Shown here one piece after another: positions 43,721 through 55,984 of a DNA stretch of 64,000 bases. Below the pieces are notes generated by a model, which saw nothing but the letters and a program-made list of their open reading frames with translations, ran no database searches and had not been told where the DNA came from. The position numbers and the translations under genes are program-made. This stretch comes from Morella rubra (taxonomy: Eukaryota; Streptophyta; Magnoliopsida; Fagales; Myricaceae), in the NCBI GenBank assembly GCA_003952965.2, contig CM025849.1:9843427-9907426 (forward strand). The letters are read 5' to 3'. Every line of letters begins with the position of its first letter. Position 1 is the stretch's first letter.

Positions 43721-45108
43721 ATGGAAAAACCAGCGGAAAGTAGGAATACCAATGATATCCAATCCCTCACTAGCAAACCCCAAGACGTTAGTTTCAATAC
43801 CAGCGTTAGCATCAGTCTTTGTAGCAGCACAGTTTCCGGTTCTGATAACAGCGTGAGTAGCAGCAATATGAGCAATGCCAGCACGGTCGACGGTCACAAG
43901 AATGCTGAACCGGTAGGGGACACTGAGGAAAGCGACACAAGCAGCTTGAGTTACGCGAGCAAGTATAACAGCTTCGATCCAAGTGAGTCCAGCTTTCGGA
44001 GTTTTTGCCCGTCGAAGCCGCACAAAGGCAACGACAGCCGATGGGATGCGATACAATGCGTAAAAGCAAAAGATGGGGACTTGGGGCTGGGCCACTTCAG
44101 GCTTTTGAAGAAGCTCGGTTGTGGCGATATAGGGAGCGTATATTTGGCGGAGTTGAGAGGAATGGGTTGTTTGTTTGCGATGAAGGTGATGGACAAGGGT
44201 ATGTTAGCTGGGAGGAAGAAGCTGGTGAGAGCTCAGACAGAGAGGGACATATTGGGTTTGTTGGACCACCCGTTCCTTCCGACCCTTTATTCGCATTTCG
44301 AGACCGACAAGTTCTCTTGTTTATTAATGGAGTTTTGCAGCGGCGGAGATCTTCACACGCTCCGGCAACGCCAGCCGAGCAAGCACTTTACGGAGCAGGC
44401 AGCAAAGTAAGTACTAGTGCTAAACTTCTATACTGCCACTTCATGTTTTGTTTTATCCATTTGTAATCAGTCGTGAACGAAACAGTACTAATCCGGAGTG
44501 GTGTTTGCGAAAGATACAAGTTTGTGGGACTAGGGAAAGGGAGAACATTGGTTGTCTGTAGTATGCATTTGTTTTTTCATAAAAGTTGCACTGCGGCAGT
44601 ATCTTGAATAATTGAAGCTGGGAGGTAGCAGAGCGCAATATGTACGTAAGGATGACAGCGACGGGCTTTTTTGTTGTCATCTTTAAATCTAGCTCCTCAT
44701 GATCCGAATAAGTAGGTTTTGCTGTCAGTATCTAGTGAAAGGGTAATTGAATAACACAAATTCACTTACACCTCGAATGACGTGGGTCCTTTTAAGCTGC
44801 GATATCCTCAATGATCATGTATGTGCTTCTGGTTAGGACTTCCAAATGGTATCCTTCGGGAGTAAACGGGGTTGGGCATGGGGTTAGGAGGAGTTGTTTT
44901 GGGTTGATTGTTAATTCAGATCGGGTAGAACCATGCTTGGTTAATGTCAGTTTTCAAGGAAAAAGGTTTGAGTAATTCTTTTTCAATTGCAGATTTTATG
45001 CTTCTGAAGTGCTCCTTTCGCTTGAGTATCTACACATGATGGGGGTGGTGTACAGAGACCTAAAGCCTGAAAATGTGTTGGTGAGGGAGGACGGCCATAT
45101 CATGCTTT
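43721..45108 (+). CDS. AGC VIIIa protein kinase (D6PK / AGC1-like), 5' part
   Basis: Plant-specific AGC VIII Ser/Thr kinase. D6PK-type members sit at the plasma membrane and phosphorylate PIN auxin exporters; AGC1-5/1-7 types act in polar tip growth. Exon 1 is 43721-44406 (228 codons plus 2 nt), with donor gtaagt. Exon 2 starts 44993 and runs into the gap. Residues 1-90 are Ser/Asn-rich and disordered-looking, then [14 protein letters not shown], the conserved stretch before the domain. Glycine loop LGCGDIGSV at 132-140, ATP Lys155 (FAMK), alpha-C Glu174, [15 protein letters not shown], and in exon 2 YRDLKPEN with catalytic Asp251. The DFD motif, activation loop, MIDD insertion and C-terminus are hidden by the gap. 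The frame is clean. Placement in D6PK versus AGC1-5/1-7 is undecided. Confidence 0.92.
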
Positions 45109-46108
45109 NNNNNNNNNNNNNNNNNNNNNNNNNNNNNNNNNNNNNNNNNNNNNNNNNNNNNNNNNNNNNNNNNNNNNNNNNNNNNNNNNNNNNNNNNNNN
45201 NNNNNNNNNNNNNNNNNNNNNNNNNNNNNNNNNNNNNNNNNNNNNNNNNNNNNNNNNNNNNNNNNNNNNNNNNNNNNNNNNNNNNNNNNNNNNNNNNNNN
45301 NNNNNNNNNNNNNNNNNNNNNNNNNNNNNNNNNNNNNNNNNNNNNNNNNNNNNNNNNNNNNNNNNNNNNNNNNNNNNNNNNNNNNNNNNNNNNNNNNNNN
45401 NNNNNNNNNNNNNNNNNNNNNNNNNNNNNNNNNNNNNNNNNNNNNNNNNNNNNNNNNNNNNNNNNNNNNNNNNNNNNNNNNNNNNNNNNNNNNNNNNNNN
45501 NNNNNNNNNNNNNNNNNNNNNNNNNNNNNNNNNNNNNNNNNNNNNNNNNNNNNNNNNNNNNNNNNNNNNNNNNNNNNNNNNNNNNNNNNNNNNNNNNNNN
45601 NNNNNNNNNNNNNNNNNNNNNNNNNNNNNNNNNNNNNNNNNNNNNNNNNNNNNNNNNNNNNNNNNNNNNNNNNNNNNNNNNNNNNNNNNNNNNNNNNNNN
45701 NNNNNNNNNNNNNNNNNNNNNNNNNNNNNNNNNNNNNNNNNNNNNNNNNNNNNNNNNNNNNNNNNNNNNNNNNNNNNNNNNNNNNNNNNNNNNNNNNNNN
45801 NNNNNNNNNNNNNNNNNNNNNNNNNNNNNNNNNNNNNNNNNNNNNNNNNNNNNNNNNNNNNNNNNNNNNNNNNNNNNNNNNNNNNNNNNNNNNNNNNNNN
45901 NNNNNNNNNNNNNNNNNNNNNNNNNNNNNNNNNNNNNNNNNNNNNNNNNNNNNNNNNNNNNNNNNNNNNNNNNNNNNNNNNNNNNNNNNNNNNNNNNNNN
46001 NNNNNNNNNNNNNNNNNNNNNNNNNNNNNNNNNNNNNNNNNNNNNNNNNNNNNNNNNNNNNNNNNNNNNNNNNNNNNNNNNNNNNNNNNNNNNNNNNNNN
46101 NNNNNNNN
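45109..46108. other. scaffold gap of exactly 1000 N
   Basis: A run of N of a round, conventional length, so the true distance is probably unknown. It separates the kinase 5' part from the GCS1 3' part, and both genes are incomplete because of it. Confidence 0.99.
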
Positions 46109-46616
46109 CTGTGATCGGTCAAGAGATGGTTCTCTTAGATCCACTTGCTGGACCCATACGGGAATCGAGAAATTCTTGTTCGTTTTAATGTTTCTGTTGC
46201 AGGTTGATAGGATGCCCAAAGGACCTTGGGTCGGTCTTTTTAGATACTTATGTGTGGTTTATTCTTAGTGGTCTCATTAGTCATCATTGTCTGATTAGCC
46301 AATGCAGGAGTTAAGTTCAACAGTGGCTCAAATTTTGTTAGACCACCTCCACTACAGCATCTTATTTATGGTTTCATTATTATCAAATTTTAGTAACAAC
46401 ACGCTCTGTATTGATGTTAAGCCTCATTAATTATGTTAATTCATTTAATCTGGCTAAGTGCTTCTTGCAGACTCGCAAATATTAACTGACCAACGATTTA
46501 TTAGCTATCATATGTGATTATATTTTGATTTATTTACTTTTGTGTGTTAGTGTTTGGGCTAGTTGTGTCACTATGTGACTGGTCTCACAATCTCTCATAT
46601 CTACTGTTTAACACAG

Positions 46617-47349
46617 GGATCGTGGATTCTGGAAAAACAGTTGGACCTCATCTCAAACCAGAGCATCCTATGGACAGATTATGGACTCCGTTCTCTTGCC
46701 AAAACAAGGTGTATGATCCACTCCTGCTAATTAATGTGGTATTTTGCATACAGTTATAGGTCACGACTTACTTGAGACCATGTTGATTCTAGAATTAACC
46801 TGACTAAAACGTTTGATATTGTGTGTCCCAGCTCGATATACATGAAACGCAACACAGAGCATGACCCACCCTACTGGAGAGGTCCAATTTGGATGAACAT
46901 GAATTACATGATTCTTTCAGCACTCCACCATTACTCCAAAGGTATTCCTCCTTGCCTCATACAAAAAGAAAAGAACCAAAAGGGAAATGGGAAAAAATAA
47001 GTCTTCTTACAGCAACTCTTTTGCGTCATTGTCACAGAGGATGGACCATATAGAGACAAATCCAGAGTCATCTATGATGACTTGAGGACCAATTTGATTA
47101 GGTATTGTTTTCAGATCTGTTGTTCTCATGTTGCCCGAGTATATGGCTTAAGCTCACCTGGACTCGCCAATTAATTTTAAGTCATGTATATCCCCTTGCT
47201 GCAGAAATGTGGTTCGCAATTATAACCAGACTGGGTTTCTGTGGGAACAGTATGACCAGAAGAAGGGCAAGGGAAAAGGTACACGTCTTTTCACTGGTTG
47301 GACATCGCTTGTGATATTGATCATGGCAGAAGTTTATGGAGAAAGGTAG
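46617..47349 (+). CDS. GCS1: mannosyl-oligosaccharide glucosidase (glucosidase I, GH63), 3' end
   Basis: Glucosidase I removes the outermost glucose from the N-glycan precursor in the ER, the first trimming step of N-glycosylation. Four terminal exons with matching phases: 46617-46708 ([29 protein letters not shown]), 46832-46941 ([37 protein letters not shown]), 47038-47101 ([20 protein letters not shown]) and 47215-47349 ([36 protein letters not shown], stop). The YWRGPIW and FTGW blocks are hallmarks of the GH63 catalytic (alpha/alpha)6 domain. No stop or frameshift is seen. The rest of the gene, about 700 codons, must lie in or left of the gap; no preceding exon was recognised between 46109 and 46616. 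Confidence 0.92.
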
Positions 47350-48700
47350 GACATTATTTAACTATTGCTAGGACACTTGAAATTAGCTGTACCGCTCAAA
47401 TCTATAGAGTTGATTAAATTAGTTTATTTTCATCAAGGATGGGGGCGTCCGGATATTCTTCTTCTTCTTCTATCTCTTTTTGTTTTTAACACTCAGGAGA
47501 TCAGTTTAGTGAAAAAAAATCATTAGGGTCTGGTTTGCACTACTGCCCTTCACGTGGATCATGCGCTTGGGGGAAATTTTCTGTATTGTGGCTAAATGGC
47601 AGGAGTTTGCGAGTTAAGGCTTTTTGACAATTTTCGGTATATTTAGATTATTTAACCCATCTTCTACAAGCTAAACCATCACATATTTTGATATATATAT
47701 AAACGAGTTTCGCTCTCGGAAAATATTCCCAGAAAAGAAATATTTAGTGATCAACAGGTGCTGCATAATTGAAAAATGAAAAAGATCAACAGATGCTTTA
47801 TAATTATTTTAAAAAAAAAAAATCAACAGATGCTACAAAAATCAACTCGTCTTTTGAGGTCCGTCATCGTAATCCCCCCAATTATTGGGTCAAATCACTA
47901 TAATATAACACGGCATCCACTCGTGCGACCTCCGATCAACATCTAAAACCAACTATAGCACAAATTTTAAGTAAAGATCTAATCTTCTTATAGAAAAGAC
48001 GATGCATGACATCTGGAGTTTGGTAAATGAAGTTCGAAGTGCTGAGGTTAGGAAAAACTGCTCCTTAAAAAAAAAAAAGGGAGAGGTCAGGAAAACGACT
48101 TAATCTATTTACCTAATAAATCTTTTGGATCAAGAGTTAATATCAACCCTCAACTCACTTTCCAACTAACTCAATGTAAAATAATGTTATCGACCTATCA
48201 TGTAACAATTTCAAGGTTCTTTGCCCTAAAGCAAAGAGATTATGTAGTTTTTCATATTAGTGTTATGTTTCTGTTTGACTCGGTTCAGAGACATATAATA
48301 GTAATGCAGTCCTAATGTGTAGGGCCATTAGATATTCTCTTGCTTTTAAACATTGCCCAGAGGGGCCAGTAGGCCATTGAGCTGCCGTGGCTTAGTGTTG
48401 TCAGTATATCCCCTTCTAGCACTTGAATGGTTGTGGTGGGGAAGAGTAGGGACTGGAATTTGTGAACTGGGCTGCCAAAAAGATGAGCTTTATGGTAATA
48501 AGACTAGCGTTATTGTGGTCATATGGGTAGTTCCCCAGTTGTTAATCTGTATGAAATTGTATATTCAATTTACAAGGGTGTTTTAGTTCCCGGTAAGTAA
48601 TGTGGTAATTTTCATGTGCAGGGATTTTTTTCTGCCCCCGATCTAGATATGGGCGGATAAGTGCCAATTAATCGGGGCATGGGCATGACCCGTTGGGTAA
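47350..48700. other. 3' flank of GCS1 and intergenic DNA
   Basis: No gene is recognised. A short (ctt)n run lies near 47459-47475. Base composition is ordinary up to roughly 48.6 kb, then changes sharply at the C-poor block. Confidence 0.45.
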
Positions 48701-51700
48701 ATTCTTAATGATAGTGCGGTGTGCTATCTCACTGTTTATAGAATATATAGAATGATAATAATTACACCTCGTGTTAAATGCATGGTAAGTGTATGAGAGA
48801 GATTAGTTGAGCACCTATATTTATTTTTGAATACGAGAGAAATTGGTACGGCCTCCGTATTATAGGTGACAATAGGTAAGGGTTGGTATACGTGAGGATT
48901 TATGGGAGCACGAATTATGTTCCATATGATGGCTAGAGCCGAATGATGAATGTAATTGAGAAGAAGTAAATTGAGGCTGGCTCCCCAGTATTGCTGCTGA
49001 GTTAGCGCCTATTTTCTTGTATGGTGAGCGAAGTTTTTGCGTAGACATGCGTGGCATATTCGTGGGCTAGAGGCTTCCCGTGATTCATGAAGATGGTGTC
49101 GGAAGGATGGGATCGATGGTTTTAGTGAGATGAAGTGCTCGAGAGGACAGGGTGACTTTTAAGTTTTGTTGAATGGCTGATGGGAATGATGAGAGGGATA
49201 TAGTGGTGATTAATATGGGGGTTTATTGGAAAGATGAAATTAATAGAGGATAGACAGCCCCCAAGATACTTTGGCTTGGTTGAAGTTTAGATGAGGATCA
49301 TATGGAGGTGTGATTGGATGGGGTGGTATGCTAGAGCGTCCGATATTATGAGCCACAATTTGGGAGCCCTTTGGCAGGTGGAAGATATATGATTAGGGCC
49401 TGAGCTGCCGAGGGTGTTAAGGCATACTGATGATGTGGTACTATTTGCCCCCGTGTAGACTAGAAATTTTTTTTATGTTTTTATTGGTGTAAAGATACCA
49501 GGTAGTGTTGTATATCAGGTGGCCCCTTCGATGAATTGCATAGAAAGTTCCCATGTCCTGGCCCCCCCGTAGTATGGATCTTTGAGCTGAACGTTGTATG
49601 CTAATTATGTAGGGCAGTACTGATCCCTCGGTCCCTGACAGACATCCCCAAGCAGGAGAGGTGTGAGCATTGATTAAAGTCCTATGAAAATCATAGTGAG
49701 TGCCTATGTAGCTAGGGTTTAGTAATTATACGTATTTACCACTTGTCTAGGTTATTTTCAGCATTGATAACACTAATCCGCGAGGGCTTACCTTTGGCAT
49801 CAGTGTTCTTTATGATCCACTTTCCCTTTTGATTAGGTACTGGATGGAAACATGTTCTCGGTTAGAGTGGGTGGCCCGCAAATTCGACGCTGCAATCGGA
49901 AGATGAGGCTTACTAATTATGCTCATGATGCTATAGTTTAGAGTGACCATATAAATTAGATAGGGACTTATGAGATATAAAGGATTGGTAGTCGGATAGA
50001 GTGAATGGTGAAACCGTGGACGTGTGTAAAGGATGGCACAAAAGTAATTTTAAAGTGAGATAGACTTAAATAGATGAGGTTTGGTTATTAGTAGGGGTAT
50101 GTATAGAAGAGCAGGAAATTAGGAATAGCATTAACCCAGAAAATATTGGTCTGTTTAAGAGTGTGAGAGACTCACTAGGTACGATCCAAGATGTAATTTG
50201 AACGTTGTTCTGTCCTATGGGCATTTGGGGAGGCTATTTTAGGTGTAGGGGGTGTTTAACCCGTAGATCTAAGATAGGATATTGATATAAGACGGGCTTG
50301 ATGTATTTAGTAGAGCCTTATGTGTTGAGGGTGATTTTAGTGAAGATGGGTGTTGCGCAGTGTATCACTCCTCAGAGGTAAGGCTATATATAAAGTGATG
50401 ATTTTTGGGGAGCATAATAGAGGGCAATGTTATACATAGTATAGTCTGTTAGAGGTAGTTAAAGATAAGAGAGAGCAGGAACTGGAGTGTGGCCCTTGAT
50501 GTTAGACGGACAGAGATTTCCGCCCTCCACGTTTATTATGGGCAATGGTGGGTAGAATAAAGAGGGTCCTCCATTCTGAGTATAGAAAATGAAGGCTGGA
50601 TTTGGGGGGGCTTTATACCCCTTATGTGTTACGGTTAATAGATATACATTTTTGTGATTTTTATGATAGGCCATAATCATACATAGTATAGATTTGGTTA
50701 GGGAAGGACTAGTTAACTAGGTCTAGTTAATTTATATAAGCCTAGTATAATAGATAGAGAAGATAGGAATAAGAAATAGAGAGAATCGCATGTGAAATAT
50801 AGAGTTCAAGGGGTTAGGAAGTATGTCGGCCGCACGGTACCTATAGCCCGTGCCTTCTGTACCCCTTAGTCCGGGCGGTGCACTTAGTGATTTAGTGCGG
50901 GGTATTAGGCATGCCTTATGCTGTGCTGAGGAGGCTGATTGACTCGATTCCAGTTGGGGAATGATAGATTAGTGTGTCATCTCAATGAGGACAAGGAACT
51001 GAATCTGCGATTGGGTAGGAGAATGTTACTCTAGATAGCTGCGGGACAATGATGTTTTGATTATAAATAAGGTTGTTGCTGATGATATTTTTAAGATTGT
51101 CTGCATAAGCATCGTCTTATGAGTAGTTATGAGAGGCGATAAATAGTAGATCCTGGGGTGTTAAGTAAAGAGATGGAATGGATGGACACCAGTAGTACAG
51201 AGTAGAGACAGGTTGATGAAGGTACTGATGGTGTTGGGGAAGGATGATTCTTCGACATTGCTTTGGTGTAGTGAGTGATCGTCTCCAGGGGGCTTTATGT
51301 GCCGCCGTGAATAAGTGTTGCAATAGTGGATCTAGGTTCCAATGCTTGTGTTGGGATGGGCTGGTACAGATTTATAGCATAGTGGAGTTATTATGATACG
51401 TTAGTGATAGCTGGGTTGGCGCAGTGGGTGAATATAAAATATTGATCTATATAGACCCAAAGATTTGGGGCATTTATAAAGATGTTTGGTAAGATGATAT
51501 ATTAGAGGGAAGTAGAGCATAAATCATTTGGCAATGTGAGCTCCTTAATAGGGGTGAGATGTTAGAGGATCTCCTTAATATTATCCTAATAAGTTATGAT
51601 GCCGCTGTTAGGTCATGCCGTTTGTGGACAGTTAACCATTATCTATATCGGTGCTAGTGACTCTCGTTCGCACGGGCACATAGTATATTTATTTTCAGAA

Positions 51701-54700
51701 TATGTGTTTATTTACATTCCGTATTAGTACGATAGCTCTAAGCTAGGCGTTTTAGTTATGCTGGTAAGGTGAGAAGTGCAGATTTTGAGCAGGTGCTCTA
51801 TATAAAGCACTAGTAAGTTTATGAGCGAGATGATAATCTAACGTAGGAAGTTTAGTCTTGTACTTAAGTTAAGTAGCACACCAGCAGGGATGGACAGGGC
51901 ACCCGGCGTTTCGTATGGATAAGGGTCGTCATTTGAGATAATATATATAGCATCACTGCCGGAGTGGTAGGGGTAAGATTTGGAGTCGTGGAATGGCGAG
52001 TGTGCGGCGGAGGATGTGTTGCGTAGTCGTCAGGTATGCGTGAGGCCTAACTAGAGTGTGTGCGTTATGGTTGTCTTCGGATATGACGATGATCGAGCGC
52101 GATGCTGGTCGTGGTGGTATTATTTTGAAAGTAGATTTATGGGTATGTTTACGGTAGGTAGTCTTGTCGCTTCCATGTATGGTTATTGTTCACTTTGTGG
52201 GTTGGCGCGAGAGTAGTGATGTGGTATATGGTGGTAGTAAGAGGGATGTGAGGTGGGTGTAGTCGTTTCATGGGTAGGATGTCGTTGTATGGACTTGATT
52301 AAATATATTTGCATGGTAGTACATGTGCCCGGTAGTGTAAGGGGATTTGTTGTTTCTACATAGCGGCGATGTATTATGGTGATTAATGATTGTTATGCTA
52401 CCTCTTGGATTATCGCCGATATGTTCTTTGAGTTGGAACTGCCAGGAATGCATGAATGCTTGTCTTGAATTGTTATTTGACACTGGTGTAGTCGATATTT
52501 TTATATGGCATCTGTGTTTTCATTATGGGTTCGGGTGTGGTACTAGATCTCATATATACTGTTTGTCAGTTACTGGAGGGAATGGTATCATGGGCAAGGG
52601 GTTTGGCGCGTGCTGCAATTTGCCCATGATTTCTATTCTAGAGCTATGGCTAGTAGATTTTGGCATAAAGGTTGTTTTAGGCTTACTGTCAATCTATTAC
52701 AGGGGCTAGTGCTGATGACTGATATTGGCCTTTTGCAGTCCTGCCCTAAAGGGCGGCGAATAGGTGCCTTGGCTGGCTATATTAGTACAATGCGTGGTAG
52801 CTTATATGAAGTTTATTTCTTGGGAAGCAAATCTAGAGTGGGCTAATCTAGAGACGGATGTAGTGACAATTTTGTGGCTTCTAGGCCTTTTAATCGTGCC
52901 CTAAATGACGGCCACATGCCCGCTTAATCCACGTGACTTATGGTTTGTCGGATATTTACCGTTGATGTGCAGAATTATGATTTTTCTTGGGTAAAATTTA
53001 TTAAAAGTTGTTAAAGACCCAAGCGTATTTAAGTGTACAATGATATTACCTTTGGCAGGTGATGGGCGTGTGTAGATGCCTATGGAACCCCTATTGGAGG
53101 ATGGATCGTGAGGTAGGAGGCCTGAGCAAGGGCCTGGAGGCATGATAGAGGACAGTGGTTTCTTGTTCCTGAGATGCCTGCATCGGTTGTTGGCTGAATA
53201 TCGGGGGTCGTGCAGGCATGAGCATTCGCCTTACTTTAGCTCCCTGGTGCCTCACATATTGGTTATGATTGTGGATTTGGGGTGAGGAGTGTATATGTGA
53301 TTAAATGGGCCAGGTAATTATTCTGGTCCGCATAACTATTTAGCCCACAGCTATGTAGGCATATTTATTTAGCTTGGTGAGTAATTGTACCCCGTTAATA
53401 TCATGTATATTGGGTGGATATAAATGGATGCAATGAATATAAAGTTAAAGGGGCGACCATAGAGGATGAGTGTATTAGTCCACAATCTGATTTTACATAG
53501 GGGGTTAGCCGTCAGGTCCGAGGGTCTTTACTTATCCTGGGCTGAATTGTGGTTAGTTAGGGGTAGAGAGCCATTTTGTAGCTTGTTGTAGGATTAAGGG
53601 GTTGTGTACTGTTTTTTACGTCAGGAGTATCGAAAGGTGAGAGTGGTGTTGAGAATTGGCTAGGGTGGTGGACAATTATGTCTGCTATAAACCCTAGTGA
53701 TCAAGTGGCAGGATGGGCTGCTATAAAATAGAGAGGATGAATAATGATGTGGATACATCCCCACCGCCTGTGTCGGATCCACAGCAAAAATAATTTGGAC
53801 ACCGGTGGTGGACGATGTAGCGGATAGACAGGCTCTCCCTGATTGGCTCGTAAATTTCGTCTGGCGCACTTGCGTTTGCTAAGATAGTGCTGTAGTCCAG
53901 GGGATTTATCATGAAATATGCTTTGGTGTAAGGTCTATGCTAGTTCGAGCTGGGCGGGTGGCGAAGTGGGGAGGGGGCCGCGTGAGTGTGATTATGCAAC
54001 AATGGATTACTAACGAAGAACAGCTCTTACGATAGTAAAAATAACAAAGTATAATAGTCTGTCATAAAGTTATGTATTATGTATGGCTTAGGGGTGGCTT
54101 AGCACCGTTTAAGCTATAATAGGAGTTTAAATGTTGCCTACCTCATTTAGGAGTATATGGATATGCGAGATAGTAGGCACATTTTGAAAGTCTATACATG
54201 TAGGTTTTACTGAATAGGATAAGGGTCTAGTTTAGGGCAGAGATTAAGCGTAAGCATTATATTTGCGTTATTTGAGAGGTTTTTTGGCTAGCGCCGATAG
54301 GAGTGACCTTGCTGGCTGGTTAATAGGGGCCCCATATTATCACAACTGGCCACTCGGTTGATGCTTAATAGGCTAGCATTATAAAAGCAGGGCTTAGAAT
54401 ATAACGTAAAAAGAAATTACAAAGAGTGATTTGTTGAATACCTAGTTCATTGATTATGTTCTTGGGAGGTTGTGACCCCATTATGATATAGAAACTTAAT
54501 GGGCTATGTTTTTAGGGCCCCAGTTAGGGTGCCATCATACAATAAAGATATAGCAGAGTAAGAGTGAGGGCCGGTCCATGACTGTGAATATAGTCTGGGT
54601 GGGTGTAGGGGGACGGTGGGATTAGGAGTAAATGGAGGGGGGGGGGAGTGGGATCAGAAAAATTTGGTTATTGGGGCGTTTATCACGGGTCGAGAGAGAA

Positions 54701-54900
54701 ATGGTCATTAAAGTGTACGGAAGGGTAGAGAGGCCCCGAGTAAGGTCGGTGGCTGGCTATGCTTATGAGTTTATTTTTGTTTCAGTGATAATTGGTTATC
54801 GGACATTGGGGTAGTATGGAAGGGGGGTTGGGGAAGGGCGTTGATGGGCGTATTAATTTGAGTGTTAGGTTGAGAGCTATAGTAAGAGCTTGGCCCGTGC
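48700..54900. other. 6.2-kb C-depleted, G-rich block without recognised genes
   Basis: The + strand is strikingly poor in C and rich in G. Sample 60-base lines: 49981-50040 has 23 G and 6 C; 52201-52260 has 29 G and 2 C; 54601-54660 has 34 G and 2 C. The flanks show no such skew. There are no long tandem or inverted repeats, and open frames are short. The only protein-like word noticed is a degenerate reverse-transcriptase-like LRHTDDVVLFAPV at 49417-49455. The block ends at the NUP54 exon on the right. It could be an unusual decayed repeat or a low-quality assembled segment. Confidence 0.6.
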
Positions 54901-54910
54901 GTCCGGACCC

Positions 54911-55219
54911 GTAGTTATTAGCGGTTGGCTGAACACGGATCTGTTGCTGTTGCTGCTGTTTGAAGAAGAGATAGGAGTGGAGAAGAGAGAGGAGCCGAAT
55001 CCAGTGGCAAAAGACGGCGTCGATGGAGTCCCAAAAGCTGGGATCGAAGACGGAGTGCCAAATGCTGGAGTCGAGGAAGGAGTGCCAAATGCTGAGGTTG
55101 AAGACGGAGTACCAAATGCAGAAGTCGAAGACGGAGTGCCGAAGGCCGGGGTCGATGACAGTTCCGAATGCCGGAGTTGAGGAGGGTGTGCCGAAGGCGG
55201 ACGAGTGAGCTCCGAACAT
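54911..55219 (-). pseudogene. NUP54: nucleoporin NUP54 first exon, frameshifted
   Basis: NUP54 is an FG-repeat protein of the NUP62 subcomplex in the central channel of the nuclear pore. The minus strand starts with ATG at 55219 (MFGAHSSAFGTPSSTPAFGT). A 2-nt loss near 55160 shifts the frame; in the next frame the repeats go on as S(T/I)(S/P)AFGTPSS units, then TPSFATGFGSSLFSTPISSS and SVFSQPLITTG. This follows the layout of the Arabidopsis NUP54 N-terminus. A plausible donor (acgg|gtccgg) lies near 54915. No later NUP54 exon was found to the left, where the C-poor block begins. 55220-55390 looks like its 5' leader. Either a broken fragment, or a real gene start hit by an assembly error. The repeats also give misleading open frames on the plus strand. 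Confidence 0.7.
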
Positions 55220-55374
55220 GATTGTTGTTGTTGTTGGTAGGAGAGTGCCAGAGATGAAAGAGGGAAAGTGGCAAGTTTTGTTGGGTTTCCTTAAGCAGAT
55301 AGCGCCATTGGAAGGGTTTTTCAGTTGTGCAGGTCAAATGCTCGACCTTTTTCCCCACCCCGGAGCTCTTTGGG

Positions 55375-55975
55375 CGTTTGGGCGCGAGAGCTTGCGGTAA
55401 TAAATTTATTTTAACCGTCCAAATTACATTTACATATCCTCAGAATCTTCCCCCAATTTTTCTCTGAGCTTTCCAAACTGAGATGCTTAATGTTATTGGA
55501 GGGTCACCGGTCACGTGTTCAGCGTATGGCCGTCTCCGTTAGCAAGTTACATAGCTGTTATAAAAAATTATCAATATTAAGTATGATTAATCTTCACCTT
55601 AATTATGTTTGATTGTTAAAATTTTGGGAGATAAAAATTTAAAATATAAATTGATAAAAAAGAAAAAAAATAATATTTAAATAAATTTGTTTTATATTTA
55701 GTTTGAATGAAAAATGATGCTTTAACGTGGATAAAAAATTTTATGTATGTATTATTTGGGGTCAAACTTTTGGGGGCCCAAAATTTTGGCTTCCGAAAGT
55801 CTAATTTGCTGGCTTCTAAAGTATGACATAGGCGATACTATAGAACCCGATTAATATTAATAATACGTAGTTAACCCTGGACACGTGATCATTATTGATG
55901 CAGATACTGAAAAATGGAAAATTAAAAAACTCAATTATTTTACTTTAAACTATTAAATAAAATAAAATCTTTTCT
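55375..55975 (+). repeat. direct repeat arm left of the satellite
   Basis: Matches 61310-61680 in the same orientation. Shared words include gcgcgagagcttg, gagatgcttaat, gttacatag.tgttataaaaaattat, caatattaagtatgattaatct, taatacgtagttaaccctgg and gtgatcattatt.atgcagata. An additional AT-rich repeat segment (55610-55800) interrupts this arm but not the other. Confidence 0.75.
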
Positions 55976-55984
55976 CTCAAGAAA

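Noticed and set aside
46109-46268. Possible extra coding exon just right of the gap
   Set aside because: The open frame shows neither kinase C-terminal nor GCS1 motifs, so it was not assigned to either gene.
45009-46268. Very long open frames across the N run
   Set aside because: They exist only because N carries no stop codons; only the 44993-45108 kinase part is real.
54890-55208. Plus-strand frame with repeated VPNAGVEDG-like units
   Set aside because: It is the antisense shadow of the NUP54 FG-repeat exon on the minus strand.
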